Part shown: in pieces, positions 51,886-63,864 of the stretch
How the letters are laid out: each line of letters opens with the position of its first letter
Numbering within the stretch: the first letter of the stretch is position 1
Assembly: GCA_946565805.1 (NCBI GenBank)
Contig: CAMNWO010000001.1
Span: 1 to 64,000, forward strand
Origin: an uncultured Clostridium sp.
GTDB taxonomy: Bacteria > Bacillota > Clostridia > TANB77 > CAG-508
Reading direction: 5' to 3'
Length of the DNA: 64,000 bases
The notes under the pieces: generated by a model
Seen by the model: the letters and a program-made list of their open reading frames with translations, nothing else
What the model was told of the DNA's origin: nothing
The model's database searches: none
Translations under genes and position numbers: made by a program

Positions 51886-52272
51886 ATGAAAAATAAAAAA
51901 ATTTTTTTAATCTTAGCAATTATTGCAATTTTATTAGGATTTAATTTTTGTTATGCTGTTGACTTAGATATGACAGATGACTTGACAATTGAAGATAATT
52001 CCACAACAAATTCGTCCTCAGAAAATACCAATTCTAATAATATTAGTAATACTGCTAATAATACAAATACGAATACAAATTCAAACACGAATAGTTCCAA
52101 TACTAACACTTCTAATAATGCACCATTGAATACATCAACTACTGTTAGCAATGTTAACTCGACTTCAGATTCTAGCTTAGAAATAGGAACCATTCTTAAT
52201 ATTCTATTAATCGTAATTGGTATTCTTTTAATCTTATTAGCAATTGCTATCTTAATTCGATTAAACAAATAA
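51886..52272 (+). CDS. Exported Asn/Thr/Ser-rich membrane-anchored protein
   Basis: Signal peptide, N/T/S repeat region, C-terminal TM. Confidence 0.75.
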   Translation: MKNKKIFLILAIIAILLGFNFCYAVDLDMTDDLTIEDNSTTNSSSENTNSNNISNTANNTNTNTNSNTNSSNTNTSNNAPLNTSTTVSNVNSTSDSSLEIGTILNILLIVIGILLILLAIAILIRLNK

Positions 52273-52424
52273 ATTGTTAAAAACTCTCATTTTTGAGAGT
52301 TTTTTGATATTTTTAAATGTATAATTTTCTGTTTTTTCTTAATACTAATAGTAGTATTTAATTTTCATATTATGTATGAAAACTAATAAGCTTTATTAGA
52401 AATTTAAAATAGGAGGATAATTTT

Positions 52425-52877
52425 ATGTACAAAAAATTATTAATTGCTAGTAGCGTTCTTATTATTGGAATTTTCTCATTCTCTGTATGTTTTGCTAATA
52501 ATGGATTACAAGATGCTGCTGATGGTGTTAGAAACGTAGTTGGTGGTGCTGAAAATGCTGTAGAGGATGCTGCTAGAGATATTTCAAATGCGTCTAAAGA
52601 TGCTACTGGTAAAATGGAACAAGGTGCTAATAATATAGGAAATGCTGTTATGAATGCGACAACAAATGATAATAATAGAGAGCATACTACTAGAACAAAT
52701 CCTATGAATAATAATTACACCGCAACTAGAACTGCTACGACAGATACTACTTTCATGGGTATGAATGCAACTGCATGGACTTGGCTTATTATTGGTATTG
52801 CTGCTATCGCAATCGTGGCTTTAGTTTGGTATTATTCAATGCAACTTCGTTCTTCTGATTATAATGGAAGAGATTAA
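52425..52877 (+). CDS. Small exported protein with amphipathic-helix region and C-terminal TM
   Basis: Signal peptide; NGLQDAADGVRNVVGGAENAVEDAARDISNASKDATGKMEQGANNIGNAV. Confidence 0.7.
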   Translation: MYKKLLIASSVLIIGIFSFSVCFANNGLQDAADGVRNVVGGAENAVEDAARDISNASKDATGKMEQGANNIGNAVMNATTNDNNREHTTRTNPMNNNYTATRTATTDTTFMGMNATAWTWLIIGIAAIAIVALVWYYSMQLRSSDYNGRD

Positions 52878-52979
52878 TTTTAAGGTTGTTAAAAGGTTAT
52901 TTCCTTTTAACAACTTTTTCTTGTTGTATAGAAAAATATATGTTATAATAAATAAAATTTAAAATCGAGGTAATGTTAA

Positions 52980-53432
52980 ATGAATACAAAATTAATTGCT
53001 AAAAATCCAACAGCCTATCATAATTACAATATAGAAGATAAAATGGAAACAGGAATTGTTTTAAGTGGAACAGAAATCAAATCCATTCGAAGTGGAAAAG
53101 TTAATTTAAAAGATTGTTATGCCTATATTAAAAATGGCGAAGTTTTTATTTGTGGTATGCATATCAGTCCTTATGAACATGGAAATATCTTTAACAAAGA
53201 TCCTTTGCGTGATAGAAAATTATTATTACATAAAAAAGAAATCAATAAATTAATTGGATTAACCAAACAAAAAGGATATAGCCTCGTTCCAATTAGCCTT
53301 TATTTTAAAGGAAGTCATGTTAAAGTAGATTTAGGAATTGGAAAAGGAAAAAAACTTTATGATAAACGTCAAGATTTAGCAAAAAAAGATGCTCAAAGGC
53401 AAATTGTTATTAACTTAAAAAATAATTTTTGA
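52980..53432 (+). CDS. smpB: SsrA-binding protein SmpB
   Basis: [40 protein letters not shown]. Confidence 0.97.
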   Translation: MNTKLIAKNPTAYHNYNIEDKMETGIVLSGTEIKSIRSGKVNLKDCYAYIKNGEVFICGMHISPYEHGNIFNKDPLRDRKLLLHKKEINKLIGLTKQKGYSLVPISLYFKGSHVKVDLGIGKGKKLYDKRQDLAKKDAQRQIVINLKNNF

Positions 53433-53438
53433 GACAAG

Positions 53439-53634
53439 GGGGAATTGGGGACGTTTCCTTTTGCTCCTTTTGGTGCATTTGGGGACACATCTTCTAAACT
53501 CAAATTAAAAAAACTAAAAATAGTTATGCAAATTTTATAATATGTTGCATAACTATTTTTAGTTAAAGTAATTTCTAATAAAGATGTGTCCCCAAATGCA
53601 CCAAAAGGAGCAAAAGGAAACGTCCCCAATTCCC

Positions 53635-53635
<1 letters not shown>
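53439..53635. repeat. Nested palindromic mini-element: 55-bp perfect terminal inverted repeats enclosing a 19-bp hairpin
   Basis: Arms 53439-53493 and 53581-53635; inner arms 53513-53531 and 53545-53563. Confidence 0.9.
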
Positions 53636-54597
<962 letters not shown>

Positions 54598-54680
54598 CTA
54601 TTTTTTTAATCTGTCAAGTATTCCTAATTAGAAAATGAGAAGAAGATACAGCATACTATTTATATGGTATCTTCTTTCTT

Positions 54681-54848
54681 TTATTTCTGTTCATTTTCGT
54701 AACTTGCACACATAGATTCATCTGCATTTTTGGTATCAATATTTTTCATGGGAGCTACATGAATGGCTTCTAATGTACATTTTGCCTTTTCTGGATTATT
54801 ATATTTACAGCTTTCTACTGTACAATTGATTTTTTGATTGGCTTCCAT
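54681..54848 (-). CDS. DUF1540-like small Cys protein
   Basis: INCTVESCKYNNPEKAKCTLEAIHV; likely start MEANQK. Confidence 0.75.
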   Translation of the reverse strand: MEANQKINCTVESCKYNNPEKAKCTLEAIHVAPMKNIDTKNADESMCASYENEQK

Positions 54849-54912
54849 TTTATTCCTCCTAAATATTTTTCTATATTTAGTATGTACAAGTTTTGTTAAA
54901 ATATTTAAAATA

Positions 54913-56157
54913 TTATCGAATTTGTCCATTTCCATAAATCACATATTTGGTTGTCGTTAATTCTTTTAACCCCATTGGTCCTCTAGCATGCAGTTTTTGT
55001 GTGCTAATGCCAATTTCAGCACCTAATCCAAATTCTCCTCCATCTGTAAAACGAGTTGAACTATTAACATACACACAACTACTATCAATTTCGTTTAGAA
55101 ATCTTCTTGCATTTTCATAATTTTTTGTAATAATACTTTCAGAATGTTTTGTACTATACTGATTGATATGTTGAATGGCTTCCTCTAAATCATTTACTAT
55201 TTTTAAAGATAGGATAAGGTCTAAATATTCAGTTCCCCAATCTTCTTGTGTTGCTAGTTGAATATTATTTGAAATTTCGCATGCTTCTTTATCGCCTCTT
55301 ATTTCTACTTGCTTTTTGGCTAAAGTTTCTACTAACATAGGAATAAATTGTTTGGCAATCGCTTTATGAATGACTAGAGATTCACAAGCATTGCATACTC
55401 CTATCCTTTGTGTTTTAGCATTTTCAATAATGGAAAGTGCCATTTCTAAATCAGCATATTCGTCTACATAGATGTGGCAATTTCCCGTTCCTGTTTCAAT
55501 TACTGGTATGGTACTGTTCTCTACTACAGTTTTGATTAATCCCGCTCCTCCTCTAGGAATTAATACATCTACATATTGATTTAGTTTCATTAATTGTAGA
55601 GTTGTTTCTCTTGATGTATCTTCTAATAGATAAATACAATTAGAGTTTATTTCTAAATTTGTTAAGGTCTGTTTTATAATAGTAGTAATTGCTATGTTGG
55701 TATGAATAGCATCAGATCCCCCTCTTAATATAACTGCATTCCCTGTCTTAAAACATAGTCCAAAAGCATCTAATGTAACATTTGGTCTTGATTCATAAAT
55801 AATAGCGATAACACCTAAAGGAACTCTCCTTTTTAAAATTTCTAATCCATTTTCTAATGTTTTTCCTTCTATTGTTTCTCCTACCGGGTCACTTAAGTCT
55901 GCTATTTTTTCAATTCCTTTTGCCATGTCTAGAATTCTAGTTTCATTTAATTTTAGTCTATCAACTAAACTATCTTTCATTCCCTTTTTTATTGCTTCTT
56001 CAATATCTCTTTCATTCGCTTCTAATATTTCTTTTTGATAATTACAAATTTCTTGTGCAACTTTTCTTAGTACTACATTTTTTTCTTTACTACTCATATT
56101 GTTCAGTTTTCTTGCAGTTTCTTTTACCTTTTTTCCAATTCCTTCTAAATTCTCCAT
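54913..56157 (-). CDS. proA: Glutamate-5-semialdehyde dehydrogenase
   Basis: [39 protein letters not shown]. Confidence 0.96.
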   Translation of the reverse strand: MENLEGIGKKVKETARKLNNMSSKEKNVVLRKVAQEICNYQKEILEANERDIEEAIKKGMKDSLVDRLKLNETRILDMAKGIEKIADLSDPVGETIEGKTLENGLEILKRRVPLGVIAIIYESRPNVTLDAFGLCFKTGNAVILRGGSDAIHTNIAITTIIKQTLTNLEINSNCIYLLEDTSRETTLQLMKLNQYVDVLIPRGGAGLIKTVVENSTIPVIETGTGNCHIYVDEYADLEMALSIIENAKTQRIGVCNACESLVIHKAIAKQFIPMLVETLAKKQVEIRGDKEACEISNNIQLATQEDWGTEYLDLILSLKIVNDLEEAIQHINQYSTKHSESIITKNYENARRFLNEIDSSCVYVNSSTRFTDGGEFGLGAEIGISTQKLHARGPMGLKELTTTKYVIYGNGQIR

Positions 56158-56162
56158 TCTAT

Positions 56163-57039
56163 CTACTCCTTATTCCTTAATTTTGAAATTAAATAATCTC
56201 TAACCTCTTCTTCTTTTTCTTTTCTTCCCACAAATAAAGTTCCATGTTTTTCTCCATTTATCATTTTGTTTAAAATGTTAGGATCTTTTCCACTGGCAAT
56301 CATCATATCAATTCCTAATGGATTAATAATATTGGCTGCTAACACTTTTGTATACATTCCTCCTGTTCCTACATCACTATCACTTGATTTTTTTGCCATT
56401 TTACATACTTCTTGTTTCACTTCATTTGTTACTACATCAATTAATTTAGCATTCTCGTTTTGAAATGGGTCATCTGTATATAACCCATCAATATCGGTCA
56501 ATAGAATTAATAAGTCTGCATTTGTGATGGCTGATACAATGGCAGATAAAGTATCATTTTCTCCAAACTCAATTTCATCGGTTGCTATGGCATCATTTTC
56601 ATTTACAATAGGAATACTTCCATAATTCAATAATTCTTGGAATGTATTTTTTACATTATGATAAGATTTTTCCTGGTCGATACTATATTTTGTTAATAAC
56701 ACTTGTGAAGCAATTTGTCCGTATTCGGCAAATAGCTTATGATAGTTCATCATTAATTTGCATTGTCCTACTGCTGCACATGCTTGCTTTTCTGGCATTG
56801 TTTTTGGTCTCGTTCCTATTTTTAAGGATTCTCTTCCGACAGGCTACAGCTCCTGAAGATACTAAAATCACTTCTTTTCCACTATTTTTTAAATCACTGA
56901 TTGCTCTTACTAATTTTTCTAATTGCGTATAATTTAAGTTTCCAGTATCTTTATGAGTTAAAGTAGAAGACCCTACTTTTACTACAATTCTTTTTTTATC
57001 TTTTATTTTCTCCCAAAAATTTTCTTTTATTTCTTCCAT
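56163..57039 (-). CDS. proB: Glutamate 5-kinase, reconstructed with +1 shift at CGG 56838-56836
   Basis: 56737..57039 joins 56163..56798 as [10 protein letters not shown][C][29 protein letters not shown]... In an intact proBAC cluster. Confidence 0.94.
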
Positions 57040-57140
57040 TTTTTCTTTCCTTCCTTTTTCACTTTATATTTAAACAACAAATAAAAGTAGAAAATTGGTT
57101 GTTTTCTAATTACCCGATTTCCTACTTTTGATTTCTAATA

Positions 57141-57947
57141 TTATTTTGCTAGGTCTTTTGACTTTTTAGTTGCTGTTTCAATGGCTTTTATTAAGCTAGC
57201 TCGTAATCCATTTTCTTCTAAAATGGATACTCCTGCAATTGTTGTACCTCCTGGTGAGCATACCATATCTTTTAATTCAGCAGGATGTTTTCCTGTTTCT
57301 AATACCATTTTGGCGGAACCTAATACTGCTTGTGCTGCAAAGGTATAGGCTTTATCTCTTGGCATTCCTTCTAATACTGCTCCATCTGCCATTGCTTCAA
57401 TTATCATGAAGATAAAAGCTGGAGAAGAACCGCTTACTCCTGTTACCACATCCATTAAGTTTTCTGCTATTACTTCACATTTTCCAAAACTATTAAAAAT
57501 ATTACAAATCAAATCTAGTTCTTCGGGTAGTACCATGGGGCATGGGCTTAAAGCTGCCATGCCTTCTCCTATCAAGGCTGGAGTATTCGGCATTGCGCGA
57601 ACTACTTTTATATCTTTTTCAAATAGTTTTTTGATAGTTGCTATTTTTTGCCCAGCAGCAATAACGACAATGATTGTATTGTCGTTAACACTTGCTTTGA
57701 TTTCTTTGATTACTTCTGGATAAAACTGTGGTTTTACAGATAATACCAAAATATCTGCTTTGTTTGCTACTTCACAATTATTAGTCGTTATGCTAACACC
57801 ATAACGACTTTGCAAGTCTTCTAATTTTGTTTTGGATGGATCAGAACAAATTACTTGATTGGATGAAACTAGATTTGCTTTTAAAATTCCACCCATCATT
57901 GCATTTGCCATATTTCCGCTTCCAATAAAACCAATTGTTTTGTCCAT
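57141..57947 (-). CDS. proC: Pyrroline-5-carboxylate reductase
   Basis: IGFIGSGNMANAMMGG, GVSGSSPAFIF, CSPGGTTIAG. Confidence 0.96.
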   Translation of the reverse strand: MDKTIGFIGSGNMANAMMGGILKANLVSSNQVICSDPSKTKLEDLQSRYGVSITTNNCEVANKADILVLSVKPQFYPEVIKEIKASVNDNTIIVVIAAGQKIATIKKLFEKDIKVVRAMPNTPALIGEGMAALSPCPMVLPEELDLICNIFNSFGKCEVIAENLMDVVTGVSGSSPAFIFMIIEAMADGAVLEGMPRDKAYTFAAQAVLGSAKMVLETGKHPAELKDMVCSPGGTTIAGVSILEENGLRASLIKAIETATKKSKDLAK

Positions 57948-58070
57948 ATTTATTCTCCTTTTAAATATTGGTTAGTATTATACGTTAATTTCAAAAAAAT
58001 AGCAAACAATCTATTTTGCTATTTTTTTGGTTTCACTTTTTATTTTCTTTTATTTTTCTTGCATTTTCTC

Positions 58071-58787
58071 TTATTTATTCTTTTTTTCTTCCAATTCTTT
58101 GCAATTTTGTTTGTTTTCTACACATTTTTCTGGTGGTTCTTGAAAACTTAAATACCAACTGATTCCATTTCTATTTTCTTGAATTTCTGCATTTCTTTCT
58201 TCTAATTGGTTAAAGGTTTTTGGTGGTGATACGATTACTGGTTGACCTGGCATCCAGTTTGCTGCTGTAGAGCCTTTGCTACAATCAGCCATTTGCAGAG
58301 CTTGCACCGTTCTTATAATTTCTGGAATAAAACGTCCAACATTTAGTGGATAAATTAAAATCGTTCTTATGATTCCCTTGTCATCTATAATAAACACATT
58401 TCTTACGGTTTCTGTATTGCTAATGTCATTAGAAATCATCCCATATTTTCTAGCAATTTGCCCATTTCTATCAGCTACAATTGGAAAAGATATTCTAATT
58501 CCTGTCTTGCAATAAATATCATACATCCAAGCCAAATGCGAACTATTGCTGTCCACACTTAAACCTAATAACTCCGCATTTAGGTCTTTAAAATAAGTAT
58601 GTACTCTTGTAAAAGCTATCATTTCTGTGGTACATACAGGAGTAAAATCTCCTGGATGTGAAAATAGCACTAACCATTTCCCTCGATAATCTTCTAGTTT
58701 GATTTCTCCAAAGGTTGACATTCCTTCAAAGTCAGGTGCTTTTTGTCCTATTTTTACGTTTCCATTCATCATTAATTCGTAATCCAT
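58071..58787 (-). CDS. Peroxiredoxin (AhpC/TSA, Prx6-like)
   Basis: GKWLVLFSHPGDFTPVCTTEMIAFTR. Confidence 0.94.
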   Translation of the reverse strand: MDYELMMNGNVKIGQKAPDFEGMSTFGEIKLEDYRGKWLVLFSHPGDFTPVCTTEMIAFTRVHTYFKDLNAELLGLSVDSNSSHLAWMYDIYCKTGIRISFPIVADRNGQIARKYGMISNDISNTETVRNVFIIDDKGIIRTILIYPLNVGRFIPEIIRTVQALQMADCSKGSTAANWMPGQPVIVSPPKTFNQLEERNAEIQENRNGISWYLSFQEPPEKCVENKQNCKELEEKKNK

Positions 58788-58846
58788 AAATGATTCTCCT
58801 CTCGTTTTTGTATATCGTATGAGAAAAGATTGCCTTTGGTTACTTT

Positions 58847-59416
58847 CTATTTTCTGCCAAGCAATCTTCTTTGAATCTTTTTTAACTCTTGAACATCTTT
58901 GCTTTGTTCTTGGATAATTGAATTAGCTACCAATTTTAGCCTTGGATCAATACGATAGTTAAGTAAATTTTCACACATTGCAATTGCTCCTTCATGATGT
59001 GGTATCATTTCATTGGTAAAATTTAAATTAATATAAATTGATTTAGGTGCATTTTTCATTTTTTCTATCATGTTTTCTGCAATTTCAAAATATTTATCCA
59101 TATAACCTTTTACTTCCTGTGGCATATTTTGAAAACCATAACTATTTTTTGCGATTTCTCTCATTTCTTCTATTCCTTGTGTCTGCATTTTGATAATATT
59201 TTTAGCCATTTCTTGTAATGGTTGATAGGTTGTATATTCTAATAAGTTTTCTGCCATATAAATAGCAGACTCATGATGAGGTACCATACTTTCAATAAAA
59301 TTGATGGTTATACTATTTGTTATTTCTGGTGATAACATTTGATCTGCCATTTGCTTTACTATTTGATCAAAACGACATAAGTATTTTCTAGCTTTTATTA
59401 CTTGCCTATTTTGCAT
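58847..59416 (-). CDS. DUF305-like protein
   Basis: Two MVPHHESAIYMAENLL / MIPHHEGAIAMCENLL motifs. Confidence 0.85.
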   Translation of the reverse strand: MQNRQVIKARKYLCRFDQIVKQMADQMLSPEITNSITINFIESMVPHHESAIYMAENLLEYTTYQPLQEMAKNIIKMQTQGIEEMREIAKNSYGFQNMPQEVKGYMDKYFEIAENMIEKMKNAPKSIYINLNFTNEMIPHHEGAIAMCENLLNYRIDPRLKLVANSIIQEQSKDVQELKKIQRRLLGRK

Positions 59417-59508
59417 TTGTCACACTCCCTTTTTATTTTTTCTATATTATATGCATGGATTAGAAGAACGTCCCTCTAATCCTAAAGCACAAAAAGAACT
59501 ACCTGTTT

Positions 59509-60507
59509 TGAAATGCACCCCATTTAGTAGACATAGAAAAAAGAACCTATGTAAAAATACTAAATGGAGGTGTATTTTTTATGGCAAAAAAAGGTCAAAA
59601 ATTTATGGAATATGATAATGACTTTAGAGAAAAAGTTGTTTTAGATTATCTAAATTCTAATCTGGGGTATAAGAAAATTGCTGAAAAATACTTTATAGAG
59701 AGTTGGAAAACAGTAGAAACTTGGGTTAGGAAATATAAATCAATAGGAACTACAGATAATCTTTTGATAAAAGAAATATTTGATGAGTCTAAAGGTACAT
59801 ATGGATATAGAAGAATTGAGGAAGGCTTACTCCAAAAATGGGGGTTAATAATGAATCATAAAAAGGTTTATCGTATAATGAAAAAATATGATTTAAGACC
59901 CAAATATACAAGAAAAATTAAAAATCAGGCGTATAAGCGAATCGAAGAAAATGTAAAGCCAAATTTAGTAAATAGGAAATTTAATACAGAAGCTCCAAAT
60001 AAAATTTGGACAACAGATATAACATATTTAATACTAAATGGTAAAAGAGCATATTTATCAACAATCTTAGATTTATATGATAGAAAAATTGTAGCATATA
60101 AAATAAGTAATAAGAATGATTTAAATATTGTTATAGAGACCTTAAATGAGGCTATATCAAAAAGAAAAAATGTGCAAGGAGTCATTTTACATTCAGATCA
60201 AGGATTCCAATACACATCTTTTCAATATAAAGAAATTTGTGAATCAAATGGAATAATAATTTCTATGAGCAGAAAAGGAACTCCTATAGATGATTCACCT
60301 ATGGAAAGTTTCCATGGTATCTTAAAAAAGGAAACTCTCTATAATAATGATATCAAATCTTTAGAACAATATATAGACATTGTCAAAGATTGGTTATTAT
60401 TTTATAATACAATTAGATTAAAATCAAATAAAAAATATGAGACTACAAATTAATGTAGTCCCATATAGGTTCTTTTTTTCGTGTCCACCAAAGTGGGTTC
60501 CACTTCA
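59509..60507 (+). mobile_element. IS3/IS150-type insertion sequence with 4-bp target duplication GTTT
   Basis: Terminal IRs TGAAATGCACCCCATTTAGTAGACA and rc TGAAGTGGAACCCACTTTGGTGGACAC; flanked by GTTT at 59505-59508 and 60508-60511. Confidence 0.85.
59581..60453 (+). CDS. IS3-family transposase, apparent OrfA-OrfB fusion/deletion
   Basis: HTH FREKVVLDYLN.., rve core WTTDITYL...LHSDQGFQYTS...SMSRKGTPIDDSPMESF. Confidence 0.9.
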   Translation: MAKKGQKFMEYDNDFREKVVLDYLNSNLGYKKIAEKYFIESWKTVETWVRKYKSIGTTDNLLIKEIFDESKGTYGYRRIEEGLLQKWGLIMNHKKVYRIMKKYDLRPKYTRKIKNQAYKRIEENVKPNLVNRKFNTEAPNKIWTTDITYLILNGKRAYLSTILDLYDRKIVAYKISNKNDLNIVIETLNEAISKRKNVQGVILHSDQGFQYTSFQYKEICESNGIIISMSRKGTPIDDSPMESFHGILKKETLYNNDIKSLEQYIDIVKDWLLFYNTIRLKSNKKYETTN

Positions 60508-60691
60508 GTTTAGGTAGTTCTTTTTTGTGCTTGATTATTCTTTAATCAAATTTCAGAAGCCAGTACTTTGCAATACTGCCAAATTTCAGCAAACATCCAC
60601 TCTGGAAAATGAAATCGGTCTTCTTGCCGTTTTTGCACGAAACTTATTGTCAAAAATGATATAGCAATCGCCCAAAAATGAGAATGGTTGA

Positions 60692-61388
60692 CTATTTTTG
60701 CCTTACAATCCTATCCGCTTCTTTTTCTGTTAAATAGCCATATTCAATCATCTTATTCATCACCTGCTTTTGCCTTTGTTTTGCCAAATCTGGGTTTACA
60801 GTTGGTGCATATACCGATGGAGCATTTGGAATACCTGCCAATAAAATACACTCATAATCTGTCATTTGCTTTAATTCTTTTTTGAAATATCCGCCTACAC
60901 GCTTCTTTTACTGTCTGATAGCCGTCTCCAAAATAGCTTGTATTTAAATATAATGCTAAAATTTCGTCTTTACTATAATTTTTTTCTATTTCAAAAGCCA
61001 TAAAAACTTCTGCTATTTTCCTAGTAATCTTCTTTTCTTGGGTAAAATAAATGTTTTTAGCCAATTGTTGTGTGATTGTACTACCACCCTCTACAAACTT
61101 CATTGCTTTAATATCATTTATAGTTGCTCTTCCTATGGCAACAATATCAATTCCCTTGTGTTTATAAAAGCGATGGTCTTCTACTGATATGACTGCATTG
61201 ATATACATTTTGGGTACTTCTTCTATTTTCGTATAGTTTTCTTTCTTTTCAATGCTTTGTACTTTTTTATCAAGAGGCATTCCTTGCAAAGCCTCTTGAT
61301 ACATATCATGACCGCTTCCAATTACTAATAATCCTATACTAATTGAAACAAGTATTACTATAAAAATTGTTCTTTTTATTATTTTCAT
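60692..61388 (-). CDS. Peptidoglycan glycosyltransferase (PBP transglycosylase domain), reconstructed with +1 shift at CGG 60893-60891
   Basis: VEDHRFYKHKGIDIVAIGR, GGSTITQQLAKN; then GDGYQTVKEACR[C]GYFKKELKQMTDYECILLAGIPNAPSVYAPTVNPDLAKQRQKQVMNKMIEYGYLTEKEADRIVRQK*. Confidence 0.9.
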
Positions 61389-61419
61389 TTGAAACCACCT
61401 TACTTTCTGTGGTATTTAC

Positions 61420-61767
61420 TTAATTATTATAATTTGTTTTTACTTTATCAGGAAGTTCATTGTATTGCACCTCTTTCCACGAATGAACTCCCATTCCATT
61501 TACTTCTAGACATAAATAAGCATCTTCTCTTAATTCTCTACTTGTTTTAAACGTGACTTCTTTTTTCTTTCCTTCATCATTATAGCTATCTAATGTATAT
61601 TGATATTTCATCTCATCTGCTGATGATACCTTTTCTATTTTTGTATTATCAATTCTAGTATAATAAATAGCTTCATAATATTCAAAATAGTAAAAGAATC
61701 CCCCTAATATTGCAATTGCTATAATTGTTATCATAATGACAGGCATTTTTTCTTTTAAGGTTTCCAT
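61420..61767 (-). CDS. YxeA-family-like small membrane protein
   Basis: N-terminal TM, YYTRIDNTKIEKV; operon with ABC permease. Confidence 0.65.
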   Translation of the reverse strand: METLKEKMPVIMITIIAIAILGGFFYYFEYYEAIYYTRIDNTKIEKVSSADEMKYQYTLDSYNDEGKKKEVTFKTSRELREDAYLCLEVNGMGVHSWKEVQYNELPDKVKTNYNN

Positions 61768-61770
61768 TTT

Positions 61771-63864
61771 TTAATCCTCCTTGATAATATTTTTACTTCC
61801 TATATAAGTCGCCAAAAAATACGCTCCATAGACACCACCTATTATAAGAACTGTTATTACAATAGAAGGTAATAAATCTTCTGTATCTGCTAGACCAGCC
61901 ATCATGGATAATACAAATTGAATACCAAAAATGGAATGGATAATCGCTAAGAGAAGTGGCATAGCAAAAAATATACCAATTTGTCTAAACAATGCTTTGT
62001 TTATCATCTTTTCGTCACAGCCAATTTTTCTTAAAACAAGATATCTTTGTCGATTATCTGAACTTTCTGTCAATTGTTTTAGTGCTAAAATAGCAGAACT
62101 TGCAATTAGGAAAATAACACCTAAGTAAATAGCAATAAAGGTTATAATGGTAGCCAATCCCACACTTGATTCTACAATTGATATTTTACTTACTCCGTCA
62201 ATTGTAATACCTTGTTCGTATAACTTTTGTACAAAACTGGAAGCATCTCTGTTTGTAAATAACTTGTGTATTTCTTGCTTTTCTTCTTCTGTTGTTGCAT
62301 TAAAATTAGCAGCTAAAAAAGTTCGCTCTTTCTTTTCTTCTGTTAAGGGACAATTATCTGGTACTAGTATAATACCTGTATTGATATGATTGGTTGCCAT
62401 GACAATAAATCCTTCTTGACAGTCTTGGTATTTTGACTTATATTCTTTTCCCGCAATAGTAAGAGATCTTCCCTTTTCCAAGACTTGATTTCTTAATTCT
62501 TTCATATTATCAAAATCACAAAGTACAATGTATTCATTTTCTTCTAATTCATATTGTTTGATCCCATAAAGATTTGCTATTTTGTTATAATCACTTATCT
62601 TTATTATTTCCTCTGGCGTACCATAAAGAAGCATTGGATATTGTGCTTTTATTTTTTCAAAGGATCCTCCAAAAAAACTTTCCCAAGTAAAATTATTGTC
62701 TACGTAAATTGGAATTTCCACTACATCTTTTAATACCTCCATCTCCATTCCATTTTTTTGAAAAGTTTCTTGTATTGTTATTTTAGAATCTTCTATTTGT
62801 TCTGGTGTATATGTAATTTCTTTTCCATAGGCATTTACTGTTTTTTCTGGCAAATTAGCTGTTTTATATAAATTAATATCAACTGGTGTCATATCGTTTA
62901 AGTCTTTTTGCATCATATTCCTTAATGATAAACTAGAGGATAAAATAGAAATTGTCATAAACAACATCAAACAAATAACACTTATGCTAATTACCATTGT
63001 ATTGATTTTGTTATTGATTTGTCTTAACACAAACATATTGGTCTCTTTTAAATATATTTTTTTTATGGATTTAATCAAATTTAAGATAAATCCGTGACAA
63101 TGACCAAAAGATTAAAATAGTAGACACAATTCCCATTAAGATAACTGGCAACATTTTATCTGCTGTATCCATTGTTTGTACACCACCTGTTACTTTCCAG
63201 TAAGCATAGCCTAATATACCACTTGCTAGAAGAAAAATAGTAATACATAAAAATGGATTTTTAATTTTTACTGTTTCATTTTTCTTTAAGGCTGTTAACA
63301 AATTAATTAGCTTATATCTAGAAATTGTAATGGTATTAAAGATAGCTACCGCTACATACATAATGGCAAAATACACACAAGTTTTTACACATGCACTTCC
63401 GGGAAAATACAAAGGTAAATTCACTCATATTTGCTTCAAATAATTTAGAAATTAAAACAGACATAAATTGTGAAGCAAATACTCCTACCACAATTCCTAT
63501 TGCTAATGATATAATTCCTACTAATATTGTTTCTAGCAATATAATCTTAGAAATTTGTCTTTTTCCCATTCCGAAGTGTCATATAAATTCCAAATTCTTT
63601 TTTTCTTCGATTAATTAGGAAGTTGTTGGCATATACAATTAATAGTCCTAATATAACAGCTACAAATACAGATACCATACCAAGCATATTTATCATTAGT
63701 TTAATAAGTTCTCTTGCTGATTCTGATACTGTAAGCATAGCTTCCTGGCTGTCTAATGAGTTGAACATATAGAAAATAGCTACACCTAACACTAAAGTTA
63801 GAAAATAGATAGCATAATCTTTGAAACTCTTCTTCATATTTTTAAAAGATAACCTAAATAACAT
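61771..63864 (-). CDS. FtsX/BceB-type ABC transporter permease, reconstructed with three +1 shifts at CGG 63573-63571, 63401-63399 and 63094-63092
   Basis: Four ORFs join seamlessly: ...IYMTL[C]GMGKRQISKIILLET...; ...FTFVFS[C]GSACVKTCVYFAIMYVAVAIFN...; ...IFWSLS[C]GFILNLIKSIKKIYLKETNMFVLRQI... Confidence 0.92.

Noticed and set aside
51951-52268. Minus-strand ORF 51951..52268
   Set aside because: Mirror of the N/T/S-rich gene on the plus strand; composition artefact.
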